The position numbers were made by a program, and so were the translations under genes. The notes below the pieces were generated by a model. It saw only the letters and a program-made list of their open reading frames with translations. It made no database searches and had not been told where the DNA came from. Of a DNA stretch of 64,000 nt, positions 51,001-62,974 are shown piece by piece (position 1 is the stretch's first letter; each line of letters starts with the position of its first letter). The stretch comes from Argopecten irradians (Eukaryota > Mollusca > Bivalvia > Pectinida > Pectinidae): assembly GCF_041381155.1 (NCBI RefSeq), contig NC_091140.1:23836864-23900863 (forward strand). The letters are read 5' to 3'.

Positions 51001-54000
51001 CGGAGGATCAACTTCTACCGTGGAACATCTTTTTCAATGAAATAAAATACACATTGTTTATCCTATTGCAGATTGATCACTGTACATGTATGTATAAAGT
51101 AATGCAACTTTCTGTACAATAATGTATATAGTGTAATTACTATTGGAACAATGGAAGAATGCACAAATGATAAAAATTACAAATAAGGAAGAATTATTAC
51201 GATAAACAATGTTGATGCAAATCTTATTACCTGCATAACACATTTACATCTCCCCAGCAAATTATGAATGTTACGCATTAATCTTTTCTCTAGCAACTTC
51301 CTGGTATTCTGAGAGCAAAGCTACTTACTTTGTATTGAAAATGTTATCTGCATTAAGTTTGATCATTACAAGTGAAATATAATTTCGCAGCAAATTAATT
51401 GACACTCTGGATACCTGTACCACACGGCTATCGTAATTAGCAATGAAGAAAAACATGTTGCAAAAACAATTGCTTATATATATACTTGTATAGTAGATTA
51501 TAATTACATGTATCTAGTAGCATGTCATGATTTAATACTAAGTTTAATAAAAAAGAATCAGTGGGAAATTATACACTTTACCATATAGAGACATTTTGGT
51601 GATCGAAGTACATGTACAACTTTTAGCGTATGTATTAATTAATTCTCATTGGCACTATTTGCGATTCAGGTAAAACAATAAAAACTTATAGATTCTGTGT
51701 ATAAACGTAATCAGTACAGTATAGGTTCTATTAATTCTAAAATGAACATGAAAATTATTTGGTAATTTTTATACGCGCCTGAATCTACATCGTTAAATAG
51801 ACTACTTAAAGTTAAATTTTATTATCAATCCAGGTCGATATAAAGGACAAGTTACATGTATATAAATATGCCTGCCTATATTATTAGGCTTTTTATTTAT
51901 TTCTTTTTTTCTTCTTAATATATAGACTATATATTAGACAAAAAATTAAAAGCCTAATAATATAAGCAGGTTTAGCGGACTAAGTGCCCCTTATAACATT
52001 CAACCGGTATATTGAAAATAATAACAAGAAAAAAAGAGCATTTATGCATTTATTTGAGAGCTTGAATTATTTTGATTACAACACAAATAGAGGAAGCATG
52101 TACAGTAAAGTTTATAGGTAAGCGTAATATACGTCAGATGTATACTTTGAAAGAGCGCTTACTTCTGTTGTATCAACGCTATCCGCATACATTATAGTGA
52201 TAAAATTACCGATACAAACAAATAAATCAAAGTACACGACTTCTTATACAATAGGCTTATAAACGGAAACATAAAATCTGATAAATATACAGATTAAAAT
52301 ATGTATTAAATACTGTAAAGATAAGCTGAATCCGATAAATAAAATGTTTCGCAATGCCCGGTACAGGCTGTATGTGCGCATGATAAATTCGGATTTATCG
52401 CTAAATGAATATTTTGACAGCTTTTACACATATCTCTCAGCTTGATATAATGCACTCAACAACCAAATACAAGCAAAAACAATTTGATTCTAGCAAACAC
52501 AGCATTTCAACTGAGCTTACTTTCTTATTTGAGTATACGTAAAGGCCAACTTTTTGTCCGGTGGAACTCTTTTGTGTTTCAAGGGAGATCACTCTAATCA
52601 CTAACCTATTGGAAACTGGCAAATGGTCTATTAGCATGTATATACAGAATGAGTAAATCATCAATGACAAGTCACTATTTTTTTCCAAATTGTACTGCTT
52701 TGCAAAAATTTATTTTTCAATAAAAATTAATTTGTTCATTATTTTCTTTAAAGATCTAAAGTAACAAATGTATATTAAAACAATTTTACTGAATCAACAT
52801 ACCTTCATTTGGCTGCATTTGCCTTTTTCTAGGAAACTAGAACTCAATTTTAACTGATTTGTTAATAAAAAAAATCTTTTTCTTCAGAGCACCACCTTAG
52901 CTTTGGCTTTGATTCAACACACAGTCACTGAAATGAATATTCAAACAAATGAGTTGAATCAGTGCTTACTTTGGCTTCATGCAGTCTGTCAGGTAAATTG
53001 ACTTTTTCATACACTATGTTCTGATGTACAACTTAAATGTGTCAATTAATGCTCTACATGTTTTCCTCTTATGTAAGCTTTAAAAATCGAAGTAATTTAA
53101 GCCAAAGTTGAACCATTTATGTACAACTTGTCCAAAATTTAAGTTTAGGTTTGGGTAAGTTATGATTTTGTTGTTGTTTTTTACAGAGTAGAAACCATTT
53201 TTTTTTCTCCTTGTCTCTTTTTTTATTATTATCATTATAATCGTTAAAGTCAATGTTTCATTTTTGAACCATTAAAAATGACCTTATTCTTGAAAAAAAA
53301 ATGAATGCATAGCATTATATACAATAACATGGATTGGAAATATCCAGGTTTTATATGTGTGTAAGGCACTATGGAAATATCCAGGTTTTCTATGTATGTA
53401 AGGCACTATGGATATATCCAGGTGTTATATGTATGTAAGGCACTATGGATATATCCAGGTGTTATATGTATGTACAGTGATTTTTCTCCTTATATAACTG
53501 GGGTTGGTAAACGATCCCATTCCCAAAGACCCCCCCCCCCCCCTATCTTTTCCCAATTACAATTAAAAATTCCCAAATCAAATCTCTGAAAAACAAACAA
53601 AACCCAAAAAGCTCTCCCTTCGTTTTATAATAAAAAACAAACTACTCTTAAACTGTTGTTATGGTCGTCACCTTTTGATAAAATGAAACAGTTTACTGTT
53701 TTACAATATCTAATCACCAATAATACCATGTTCAGTAATATGTAACCTTTTCCCAAAATTGCTCTTTTAATGATTAAAAATCCCAATTTGTTACACACAC
53801 ACACATTTTTCCCAAAATACCCTGAAAAATCACTGATGTAAGGCAGTATGTATGATGTATGTAAGGCACTATGGATATATCCAGGTTTTTTATGTATGAT
53901 GTATGTAAGGCACTATGGATAGATCCAGGTTTTTTGTATGATGTATGTAAGGCACTATGGATAGATCCAGGTTTTTATGTATGTAAGGTACAATGGATAT

Positions 54001-54814
54001 ATCCAGGTTTTTTATGTATGTATGGCACTATGGATATATCTAGATTTTATATGTATGTAAGGCACTATGGATATTTCCAGGGTTTTTATGAATGTAAGGT
54101 ACTAAGGATATATCCAGGTTTTCTATGTATGTAAGGCACTATGGATATATCCAGGGTTTTTATGTATGTAAGGTACTAATTTAAACTTAATGTTTGTTAC
54201 AGGTACAGGACTCTGAATTCTATGAATGTTTCTGTTCTGTGAGTGAAATTCTAGACCTTTACAAAAACCAACCAGGGAGTCGCCCATGTTGCTTGAAAGT
54301 GCCAAAACCTCCAATAAGAATGTCTCTGGTATCAAGACCAAGTTTTTATGGATGTACTGATCTGCCAACAATAGATGAATCTGATTCGGATGTATGCTTA
54401 AGGTAAATTTCAATCAAATAACCTATAACACATACTTTTAGTCAGTCAGGGTAAATTAGTAATAAAGGAAGATAGGGAGAGGTAGTTATTATAGTTTCAA
54501 AAGTAAGTATTACTATAAAATAGTAGTAAAGCTGATGTTCATTTATTGCAATTTAAACATTCTGACCTCAGTCAGTTTCAAAGGAAAACACTAAAGTTTA
54601 TTTAAAATTTGATAGAATTAATAACATTTATTTGTCATTTTAAACACAGAAGAAAAAACAGATATTTGTATGTGATGTATCCTTTTTATTTTTCAGTGAG
54701 GATAGTGACAATGTATTCGAAGTTTCAAAAATGACAAACAATGCTGAAAAGGAACTAAAAAGTTGGAGTTATGGTGTTTTACCAGAGAAGTGTGCAATGT
54801 GTGATATTCACTAA
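48015..54814 (+). CDS. CCNG: Cyclin G, 8 exons, 365 aa
   Basis: Exons are 48015-48140, 48417-48497, 48807-48953, 49435-49509, 49834-50079, 52888-52992, 54203-54402 and 54697-54814 (1098 nt; phase 0 except 7/8, phase 2). The start GAAAATGG has A at -3 and G at +4. The cyclin box starts in exon 3 (CETFAAAVNFLDRFL, about residues 100-114), then KYITVVSAACFYISAK, EEAEEIPTASEI, SDLKRMEMLVLEKLKWE. After the box there is a cyclin-fold second half. The tail TDLPTIDESDSD with SEDSDN (312-332) parallels the PELPTI…ESESEDS tail of vertebrate cyclin G2. Human G1 and G2 are 295 and 344 residues, so length fits. Cyclin G proteins regulate the cell cycle and stress responses, partly through PP2A B' subunits; here this is inferred from family. 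Intron 5 is 2.8 kb and intron 6 holds a minisatellite. Confidence -1.
49105..49275. mobile_element. Short inverted-repeat element (MITE), copy 2, in cyclin G intron 3
   Basis: AAGGTACAATTTACCATTGA, CCAGTGATTATGACATCATC and GCGAATTGTACTATACC follow the same order as the element at 9481-9627 (AAGTACGATTTAC, CCGGTGATTGTGACGTCAT, AAATCGTACTTT). It is diverged and its arms are imperfect. Confidence -1.
50080..52887 (+). other. Cyclin G intron 5, non-coding, with one foldback
   Basis: The intron holds no open frame with a recognisable domain. At 51871-51972 CCTGCCTATATTATTAGGCT and the inverse of CCTGCTTATATTATTAGGCT form a near-perfect stem around an AT-rich loop, probably a small MITE. The rest is AT-rich and featureless. 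Confidence -1.
53336..54180 (+). repeat. Minisatellite in cyclin G intron 6, about 13 units of 33-40 bp
   Basis: The unit is GGCACTATGGATATATCCAG followed by GTTTTTTATGTATGTAA. About four units lie at 53336-53474 and about nine at 53836-54178, with small changes (GGTACTAAGG, TAGATCC). A DNA element at 53475-53835 splits the array. The open frame 53871-54134 is a translation of the repeat and is not a gene. Confidence -1.
53475..53835. mobile_element. Terminal-inverted-repeat element inserted in the minisatellite, 361 bp
   Basis: The ends are CAGTGATTTTTC and its exact inverse GAAAAATCACTG. ATGTA flanks both sides (53470-53474 and 53836-53840), a candidate 5-bp target duplication that restores the minisatellite unit when one copy is removed. 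The interior has many TTCCCAA / CCCAAAA blocks and a run of 15 C near 53530. No transposase frame is present. Confidence -1.
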
Positions 54815-56446
54815 AATATTTATTATATTTTATTGTATGGTATGAAAGATTGAAATAGAGTGTCTGTTAAATGGTATCATGTTTATCTTTGTGAGTGTAA
54901 GAATGCTTGATTGACTAAGAGATTTTATTAACCTGTTGTACAGTATCTCTGTTTGTACGTTTACACGAAGAGCGCTATGATCTAGAATTTATCGAAACCA
55001 ATTCCAATTTTTAATTAGCATGATATGTAATATCTGTTAAATGTTCTAAATGTAAAGAACTTAGTTGTTGAAATCCAGACAAAATATTTGAATACTTGAA
55101 GTAGAGTACATGTGACAAAATATCCGTTTAATACATTTAGAAGAGTGCATGTGACAAACTATCTGTTGAATACTTGTAGTAGAGTACATGTCTTTTGAGT
55201 ATGAATGCTAGAAATCCACTATTATTAAACTATGATGGGTATATATTTATGATAGACTTGAGATGGAAGAATGTTTCATTAAATGATGATTGAAAAGTGA
55301 TTGTATGAATGAGAATGGAGAGAAAGTGAGAATGAAACATTTATCAAAATATCTTTTATTTATATCTGTAATATTGATAGACATGTGTAAAACCAAAACT
55401 CAATGATCTGTATTGTTCTAGTCTAAGGACACTTTAGAGTTGTCTACCTTGTCTCAGAGCACCTACAGAGATGAGAAGTGGTTATAAATTATTATAATGG
55501 GGCAATAGCAATTTATTTCATAACAGCATTGGTGCAATGTGTCATTGGACACCTGCACATTTTGGTGTATCTGCTTTGAAAGAGACCAAAATCTAGCCAG
55601 GTTACCCAATGCTAATTTTTCATGATGATATATGGTATTAATTAGAAAAATGACATATTCTTTATACAATTTTAGTGTCAATATAGGTACCTTTGAAATT
55701 TCGGACAGTTTAGACAATGACTAAAATTATTTAATATTCAATTTTAAAGTACACGCGAGTACAATTTTCAACAGAAAATGTTAAGTTTTAGTATTTGAAA
55801 TGTTTTCAGTATCTGAGAGTCTGGTATTTAAAAGAGAGAAAAATACCAAAATAATTTGATTTTTAAACCATGCTTCTCTTTATTTTTAAACCATGTTTCT
55901 TAAATTACAGTTTGTTATTTTAAAAGTTATAACTGTGATTTTGGTTGTAATGCCACCTTGTATTTTAAAGTGTTCTTTCTATTATACATTGTATTTGTTC
56001 TATTACAAGTTTATTTGATTTTGAAGTCAAAAACGTTAAATGTAGTATTTTAAGTCTCTTGTAAGATTTCAGAGCATGTTTTAACTGAATACGCAATTTT
56101 AAACGACTAGATTTGTGACAACGAAATATTGTTTGCACTTGTATTGTTTTGCATGTCTTATAATAAGTAAGCATTCCCTGTTTGAAATCTTATTCCCCCA
56201 AAGAATTTAGTGGTACTACTACTAACAATATACCAAAAATGCAATATGTTACTTTAGCTGGCTATAATACTTAAATTATCAGGGATCATCTTCATCATGA
56301 ATTATTCATTATATGTATAGGTTCATTAGAAATCTAATTGTATCACCCGTATGATTATATTTATAACTTTATTTAAAAAAATGAATAAATTTTTATTTAT
56401 GTATAAGGTAGTCTGCTTTGTTTCTCTTGGCATATCAAAATATAAC
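54815..56446 (+). other. Cyclin G 3' UTR and flank
   Basis: No further exon is seen. 55080-55200 has three loose repeats of 'gaatacttg.agtagagtacatgtgaca'. A polyadenylation signal AATAAA at 56383-56388 is the first strong candidate after the stop and would give a 3' UTR of about 1.6 kb. Confidence -1.
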
Positions 56447-56625
56447 TTGCTTTGATTGATTTAATGTCCTGTTAAAATCCAGGGACATTTATTAAGTATG
56501 TGTCAGGTTAAGATGGCTGACGAAAGACCCGAAATAAACCACCGACTAGCAGTCGGTACGTGGCAACTGCCCATTATGGGATTCGAACTCAACCCAGAGG
56601 CAAATCAAAGGTTTTTGGTAATATG
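56447..56625 (-). repeat. SINE copy 2, mollusc V-SINE/RUDI-like
   Basis: Blocks TGATTTAATGTCCTGTTAA, ATCCAGGGACATTTA, CCGAAATAAACCACCG, GGCAACTGCCCATTATGGGA and TTCGAACTCAACCCAGAGG follow the order of the first copy. The minus strand shows the B-box-like GTTCGAATCCC. It is nearer the expected consensus than the copy at 5905. Confidence -1.
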
Positions 56626-57066
56626 TCTGAACATATCTTAACTAATCATCCCCAAAGGAAGTTGACAGTAACATCCATAATATTCCAGGAGTTACTATTA
56701 CTCACTATCGTTTTAACCAATTCTGGATTTGTCCGTAAAACCTGCTCTAGCGTTTTAGACTCCCCGTGCATTTTACTATATAATGGCACTACATAACGCC
56801 CACCTGTCTAATGTGGCTAACGACTGATCATTTTAGCCCCGTCAAGTAGTTTGGTTCTTTGACGTAAGCCAAAAGAAATCGCCCGAAGGTGGCTCTAAAT
56901 GAGCGTAGATGTACGTACTTTATCCACATCGTTTGGCATCTCGAAATCGACGTAGTGAATAACGGTACACTAGTTGACAAGGGCTTAATAGTCGGGCGTT
57001 ACCGTCTCAAATCATCAAAAGAAGTCTGCAGATAAGTGATTGGTTAGTGGTTTTTTCCTGAACTAT

Positions 57067-57140
57067 CTCCAGTTTCCGCTATGACATAGTCCAGAGGTGG
57101 TAAAGGACAATGATAGTAACCACTGGAGTATCGAGGATAA
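57067..57140 (+). repeat. Fragment related to the inner arm of the 23145 element
   Basis: CTCCAGTTTCCGCTATGACA, TAGTCCAGAGGTGG and GGAGTATCGAGGATAAT line up with 23469-23545 (CTCCAGTTTTACTATGAGAT, AGTCCAGGGGTG, GGATTATCGAGGATGAC). It suggests that a family of elements carries this arm. Confidence -1.
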
Positions 57141-60100
57141 TAAAACATGATAATTTATCACTAATTTTGTCTTGGTCCTTAAAATAATTCTAAGAGTGAT
57201 TAATTTGGAACTTGTATTCGTCGATCCACGCTAAATTTCAATGCTCACCTTTATCTTAAGATGTAGTGGTAGACTAAAGGTTAAATATTCCAAAGTGCAA
57301 GTTCATTTTTGGACATTCATTAGTATAAATTACATTCGTTTCTTGTATAACAGAAACCATAATTTACAGCTTTTAAGAAAATTTCTCTAGTTAAGGATTC
57401 ATTGGTTGTTTATAATTATTCAGACTTCAATACCACGCGCACCGTATTTCAAATAATCGGAGCCTGAATGTTTCTCTCCGTTGCAAGTTGTGGGTCAAAG
57501 TTCTCCGTTCGCTTATCAAATTAATGATGAAATGCGAGCACGATGTAACCTTATTACGGGCACTCGCTGAAAGTGTGATCACCCAGTAACCAAACTGTCC
57601 TTGGCCGATTTTCTCTGTGGTTCGGAGTTACCATTGCACGCTAGATAGATCCAACGCAAAGTAAACCAACCAATTTTGAGTAGAAATTGTCATTTTGGTT
57701 TGCGTGTCGAAGGTCGCGTCCCTCATTGGCCATACACTAGGTCGTTAGTGCCTTCTACTGTGTGATCCTACACCTAATCATGCTGGCCCTAATTGCCTCG
57801 TATCGATTTTTATCTGGATTGTCTTAATGATCTCCTAAACAGCCCTGTGGTGACATTGTTATTCACTTACGCCGAATTCTCTGTCGGAACACATTATGCC
57901 CTCTTTAGTTTCCAATTTGACAGGTTTCCTTGTCAGATGAGCTACTGGAAACTCGAGGCTATTTCTGGTATAGATAGCCGCAAAATAGTTAAACGAGAAC
58001 CGTGGAACCCATGTCCATTCGTTATTTATATGCAATTATTCTTCATTGATACAAAGATATTGCAAAAATCTCCTCACTATATGGCCTTCTTACCTACATT
58101 ATACTAGTCGTAGAAATCAAAATCACTTGTCAGTTTTTGAAAATATTAAGTAACATCGAGTTAGTACAGCAAGCAAAATGAAGTACCAAGACATTGATAT
58201 GAATGCATCTCAACGCCACCAAATGCAATGAATTGGTAATGTTGTATTAAGCAGGGACGGAGAAAGCCACGCATACTGAATACATCCGATCGTTAGCTCT
58301 CGTGTACCTAGTAATGATTTCTAAGGCATAAAAACAACAAAATGTCTGTGCCAACAACAAAGCTGCATCTCTTTATTGTTCCGAAAGTATGGATTCTTTA
58401 TTTAGTCATGATAGCTTTTGATCATAGCATTAAAATCATAACAGAGTAAGAGTTCTTAATTTCTGAAAGTAAAACTGTTCTATGACACCATTGAGTCTGT
58501 TCCTCAATACAAGACACACACCACCACGGTAGATAAGGTACACAGAGCCAGGGATTTTGTACCTAAATGATCTTCGTGGATGTTTCTTGATTGTTTAGAA
58601 TGTTTCATGTATTTATGGATGTTAGTGAGGGCGGGTTCCGGGATCACTAAACAACCTTTGACTTCATTTTTGTAGTTTATACTTGCCAATTCGTCACATT
58701 ACTTTATTTGTGATGATGAAAAAAAAGATAATTAGGTTCTTTCTAAGATGAATACTAGTAGATCATTATTTAATTGAGTTGAATAGTTTTTATTGATTCA
58801 TAATATTAAATAAAGTCACACCGTTTATGCATTATAAATTGGACAAAATGGACACAACATCGCTATAATAAGGACTTCTTCCTATCCTTAGCGTCATTTC
58901 CATCTTCGTAAGATGGCCTGTAACTGATCGTCATTCATTTTAAAGCCACAGTTGATATGCTATTTGTCATTTTATTAACGCTATATTTCGACATCTGCAT
59001 ACGAACGGTCTAAGTTAAGGGTACTTCAGGTCGTATGTCATGGTTTGACCATTTGCACAGGAAATTGGTTTGTGACAATTTCACTGTTTGACATCATCTG
59101 ATATTAGAACTGTCCATTAATGATGTATTGAAGACGTTGTCAAACATCTAATGAAAAATTATCGCTAAAGAGGACGTCATTCTGTAAGTAGACTAATATG
59201 ACGGGAAATAATTTGAGCTTGATGAAGTAAGTCATATCACGCCCTACAGTGACCCCAGTTTGTTGGATCGAGTGACGAGACATGCATTAGCACAGGGACT
59301 TGGCATGAACCCTAACACAGAGGTTTGGACATATATATGTGTTATAATGATGTAAATCATTTAGAGTATCAAAGCTATTTGAGTTGTGTTTCGTGCCCAG
59401 TTCCTGTGGTTCTGATGATGATCATTGAATAGACAAAATTGTAAATACAATGTGACAGGAAATCGACTTTTTCCGGCCTGGACATCATTTGATCAGTTAG
59501 CGCAATTAGAACTTATTCATTGTTATATATATCGAATTGTTAATGATGTTCATTCACAACATATACGTCAGTTGCTAAATATCGGCATCGACCACTACTT
59601 CGCCACCTCTTGACGCTGCCGTTAGTAAATTAGGCCCGATATTTGACTGGCAAATTGTTTGCATTGATGTTAAATGCGTGTCCAATGGTATTTTCTTCTG
59701 TGGTTGAAGTACTGTACATAGCCTCTCCGCACTTACGGATGGAAAGTTGTTGGGTGTCCGTCCATTCTGTTGTTATTGCTCGACAACTATATTGACCAAT
59801 ACTTTAACTTTTAGTAAACCCGGACTTGCTATAAGTATTCTGTTATAAGATATATATGCATTCGATGCTTCTTAAAAGTTCGTAACTTCTTAGTAAGCGA
59901 TGGCCGTCTTCTATTTTCTGATTTTGTATAGATTTGAATCAGGTTATTTATATTTGGTCGTTTTTAATACCTGTCGTTGAAAACTTCTCAAATTGCTTTT
60001 AAGATATAATAGAACAGAAACTATTCTTTTCAAACAATGATCAAGATGTTGATTTGTTCGTTATTTTGTATGTGTCGAGTGAAAAAAAACCCACTGAAAA

Positions 60101-61188
60101 ATCAATAAACCCATGCAAGTCGAAGGACAGACCACCTTCACCATTTGGGTGAAAGGAATGTACGAAATACACGAAATACTTTATATAAGAAAGAGACAAT
60201 GGCTGTTGTCTCTTTTAAATCAACGAACTACTTAGAATATAGCTGTTCCGTCAATCTGGTTTTTTATGAGTACTAAATATCCCCATGACGAAGACCCATA
60301 CTAGTTTTATAACATGAAATGAATTTAATAGACGTTGTTCTGTTATCCTTCATATTTATTTTCAAAAGAACATTAGTATATATATGTATATAGTATACTT
60401 TCCAAACCTTTCAACTTTCAGAATGAATAAAACTGGCCATAGCAAAATTCACATATTTACACTCCAATCCACCAACAGTGTTATACACTAATTCATTGGT
60501 AGCTACGGTCGCCATGTCGTTAAAGTGACAAACTTTAATGCTGGTTTCGTTCTTATAAAACATTAGAAAACGGTAATTGGGTTGAACAGTCAGTTGTACA
60601 GTCAGTTGTACTATTTCATTTTATATGTTTTCAGATTTTTGCTTTCAATTTCCTATCGTATATTCCATCTTACCAATTCACACAGGCTGTTTTCTTGTAC
60701 TCTATTGAGTTAAATGAGGGATATAGACATCATAAATACTACATAGGCCTATATACTGCCTAAAATCCGCAACAGCTTTACGTCCTAGAACAACTTCCAT
60801 GATAATGATTATCTTCAACAATGATATCAACATGTTTTCGGTCATTTTTCGCCGACCCAGTAAGCTAGAGAACATTCCACTACTTCTTCAGCTTAGAAAA
60901 TAAGATGATCACATCCTATTGACGAATTTATATCTCACTCACAAATTAGATTATGTACAAAGTCAGTGTCAATAAATACATTTAGACAGAATTATTATCT
61001 CACTCTTAACACATAGAAGATACATTTCTGACTTAAATAAGTAAAGAAGAATCACAGCCTCAGTTTATGGTATCCACATTATTCCCTCCTAATAGGTTCT
61101 GTCGTATTCTAATGCCTGTCAATGGAATGTATAACACAAGTCCTTGAGCACTGCAAAAGAAATGCACGCACGTTCTAGAATGCAGATT
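57141..61188. other. Intergenic, no gene supported
   Basis: Frames are short and lack domains. The part at 57420-57780 is richer in GC than its surroundings but shows no spliceable exon. A 47-codon frame at 59212-59352 reads like coding sequence (see findings) but has no start or splice support. Near 60594 the 13-mer CAGTCAGTTGTAC occurs twice in a row. Confidence -1.
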
Positions 61189-62286
61189 CTAATTATGTGA
61201 CTTGGCAGCCCTTCTTCTGCGGGCCAACTCTCTGCGAAACCTTATGCCACCCAAACTGTGCAAACTGATGGAGTAACGAGAGAAATCCAACATACAGTGA
61301 CATATTCCATTTGAAAGCAGCACGGGTGAATAGTTCACTCGACATGGCTTACGTTCGCATAGCTCCTGTGGAGTGAGCGGTCTAGTGGTGGTAGTAGTGG
61401 TGGTTGTGGTGGTAGTAGGAGCTGGAGTGGTAGTGGTAGCTTGTGTAGTGGTTGATGTGGTGGTGGTAGACGGTTCAGTGGTGGTAGTAGTTGTTGGTTG
61501 ATTGGTGGTAGTGGTGGTGGTGGTTGCAGCTTCTGATGTCGTGGTTGGTTGAGGAGTTGCCGTAGTTTCGGTGATCGTAGACGAAGTGTCCGTGTTGCTG
61601 TTTGTTTGGCTCATCAAAGCTTGAATCTCCTCAAACGTCAAACCTCCTGCTAGGAGGACCTGGTTAATCTCATGAATCGTCATCACGCGGCACCTTTAAT
61701 GAGAAAAAAATGAATATAAATTTACTGTCGGTGTTCTTTCCAATAACCACAAAACATGAAAATGATAAGGTAAAAGGGTTATTGCATATACTAGTGAATG
61801 ATTATTGTTTATGCACCCGCTTAACAAATTTTGCGCTGAATATGTATTTCTATAAATATACCGGCTAGATGGTTGATATGCATGGGTATTTTTTGTTCTT
61901 GCGAACAAAGAAGTGCTCTATAGGTTAAGTTAACGTCGTTAACCTTTATCATTTTAAGTTTGCACCAATATCAATCCCTATACGTTGCATCCATACCTGC
62001 AAGCTTCATGATCGAAGATGGTGTGTGTTCCGCCACACGGGAGTTCATTGATACAGCGACACTGACAGCGGGTTTCGTCAAAGAAGTGATTCCCTGAAGA
62101 ACACGGGTGGTCGTTGAGACAGACACATTTACAGTCAAGCTCTGAGTACTCCTGCATCATGTTGCAGTCGCTGGGCTGAACAGTACATCGAGGTTCACAC
62201 TCCAGGTGTTCCTCAACCAACTCCGTCTCCATTCCCATGAACTCGAAGAAAGGAGATCCTGGACTGGGAAGGCGAGTCTTCGCCGT
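61189..62286 (-). CDS. Secreted cysteine-rich protein with VEGF-C-like CxCxC repeats, Thr-rich tract and basic tail (3' end)
   Basis: Two minus-strand exons: 62286-61997 (enters in phase 0, leaves in phase 2) and 61693-61189 (stop TAG), joining as …EACR|CRVMTIH. The first exon has repeats DCKCVC, PCSSGNHFFDETRCQCRC and PCGGTHTIFDHEACRCR, i.e. C-x-C-x-C knots with about ten residues between, very like the silk-homology repeats of the VEGF-C/D C-terminus. The second exon has a helix-like stretch (INQVLLAGGLTFEEIQALM), a Thr/Pro-rich tract of about 70 residues likely O-glycosylated, a further C-x4-C-x15-C-x-C group, and the basic end RFRRELARRRRAAK, which could bind heparan sulfate. The upstream exons, including any PDGF/VEGF core, lie beyond the window or were not recognised, so membership of the PDGF/VEGF family is an inference. 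Confidence -1.
61384..61565. repeat. GGT/AGT-type trinucleotide repeat coding the Thr-rich tract
   Basis: On the plus strand GTGGTAGTAGTGGTGGTTGT and similar runs continue through the segment; on the coding strand these are ACN threonine codons with a few Pro, Glu and Gln. Mixed codons show that it is an old coding repeat rather than a fresh microsatellite. Confidence -1.
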
Positions 62287-62965
62287 CTACATATATAAAA
62301 GTAAAAATTATATTAAAAAAGCCACAACAACAACATAAATGGCCGAGTAAAAATAAATTTAAAAAATCTGGAAAGTACATTTTGTTTTATAAACAATAGA
62401 AATGTCAGTTTTCGTTCTTTGACCCTTGACACTTGAAATAACAATGCACTTAAAGAATTTCAAATGTTTTGATCAGCGTGCCATATGCAACTGACATTCA
62501 TCAGAAAAAAATAGCACGAAAACATTTCTATATGCATGCATACTGTACTCGATTTAATCAATACTTTTATTCTACCCGACACAAGACAAAGGCATGGCGT
62601 AAATAATTTATAACAAAACAAATAAAAACACTGATCCAAGCTGTCACATACATGTATAACTCATATTTATGAAAATGTGGCATTTTAATGCCTTTACTGC
62701 TGAATTGCCATTGTTTTTCAGAGTAAGCGTTCAATTACTAGTTGGTATAGTTATTAAGATATTTCCTTCCACAAATCACTATTGAAACATCTAGTGTTCC
62801 ACTTGGCATCCACTAAACCCCCACACAGTCACTGTCAGTTTATCCATTATCACGTTTTGTCGTATAAACTGTCCCAATTACTGTATTATTGACAGAATAA
62901 TAGGAACTATTTGCATCAAACAAAAGCGCAATTTGATTTCAAACTCGTATTTTTCTCGTGATCCT
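62287..62965 (-). other. Intron or 5' flank of the cysteine-rich gene, no exon seen
   Basis: AT-rich DNA follows the acceptor at 62287-62288. No cysteine-rich or signal-peptide exon in a compatible phase could be found here. Confidence -1.
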
Positions 62966-62974
62966 GGGTACGTA

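Noticed and set aside
53871-54134. Open frame of 87 codons with repeated DVCKALWIDPGF-like units
   Set aside because: It is the translation of the intronic minisatellite, whose unit length happens to keep the frame open; units of other lengths break it.
53336-54180. CRISPR-like array (regular repeats)
   Set aside because: The units are contiguous and variable with no unique spacers, in an intron of a eukaryotic gene.
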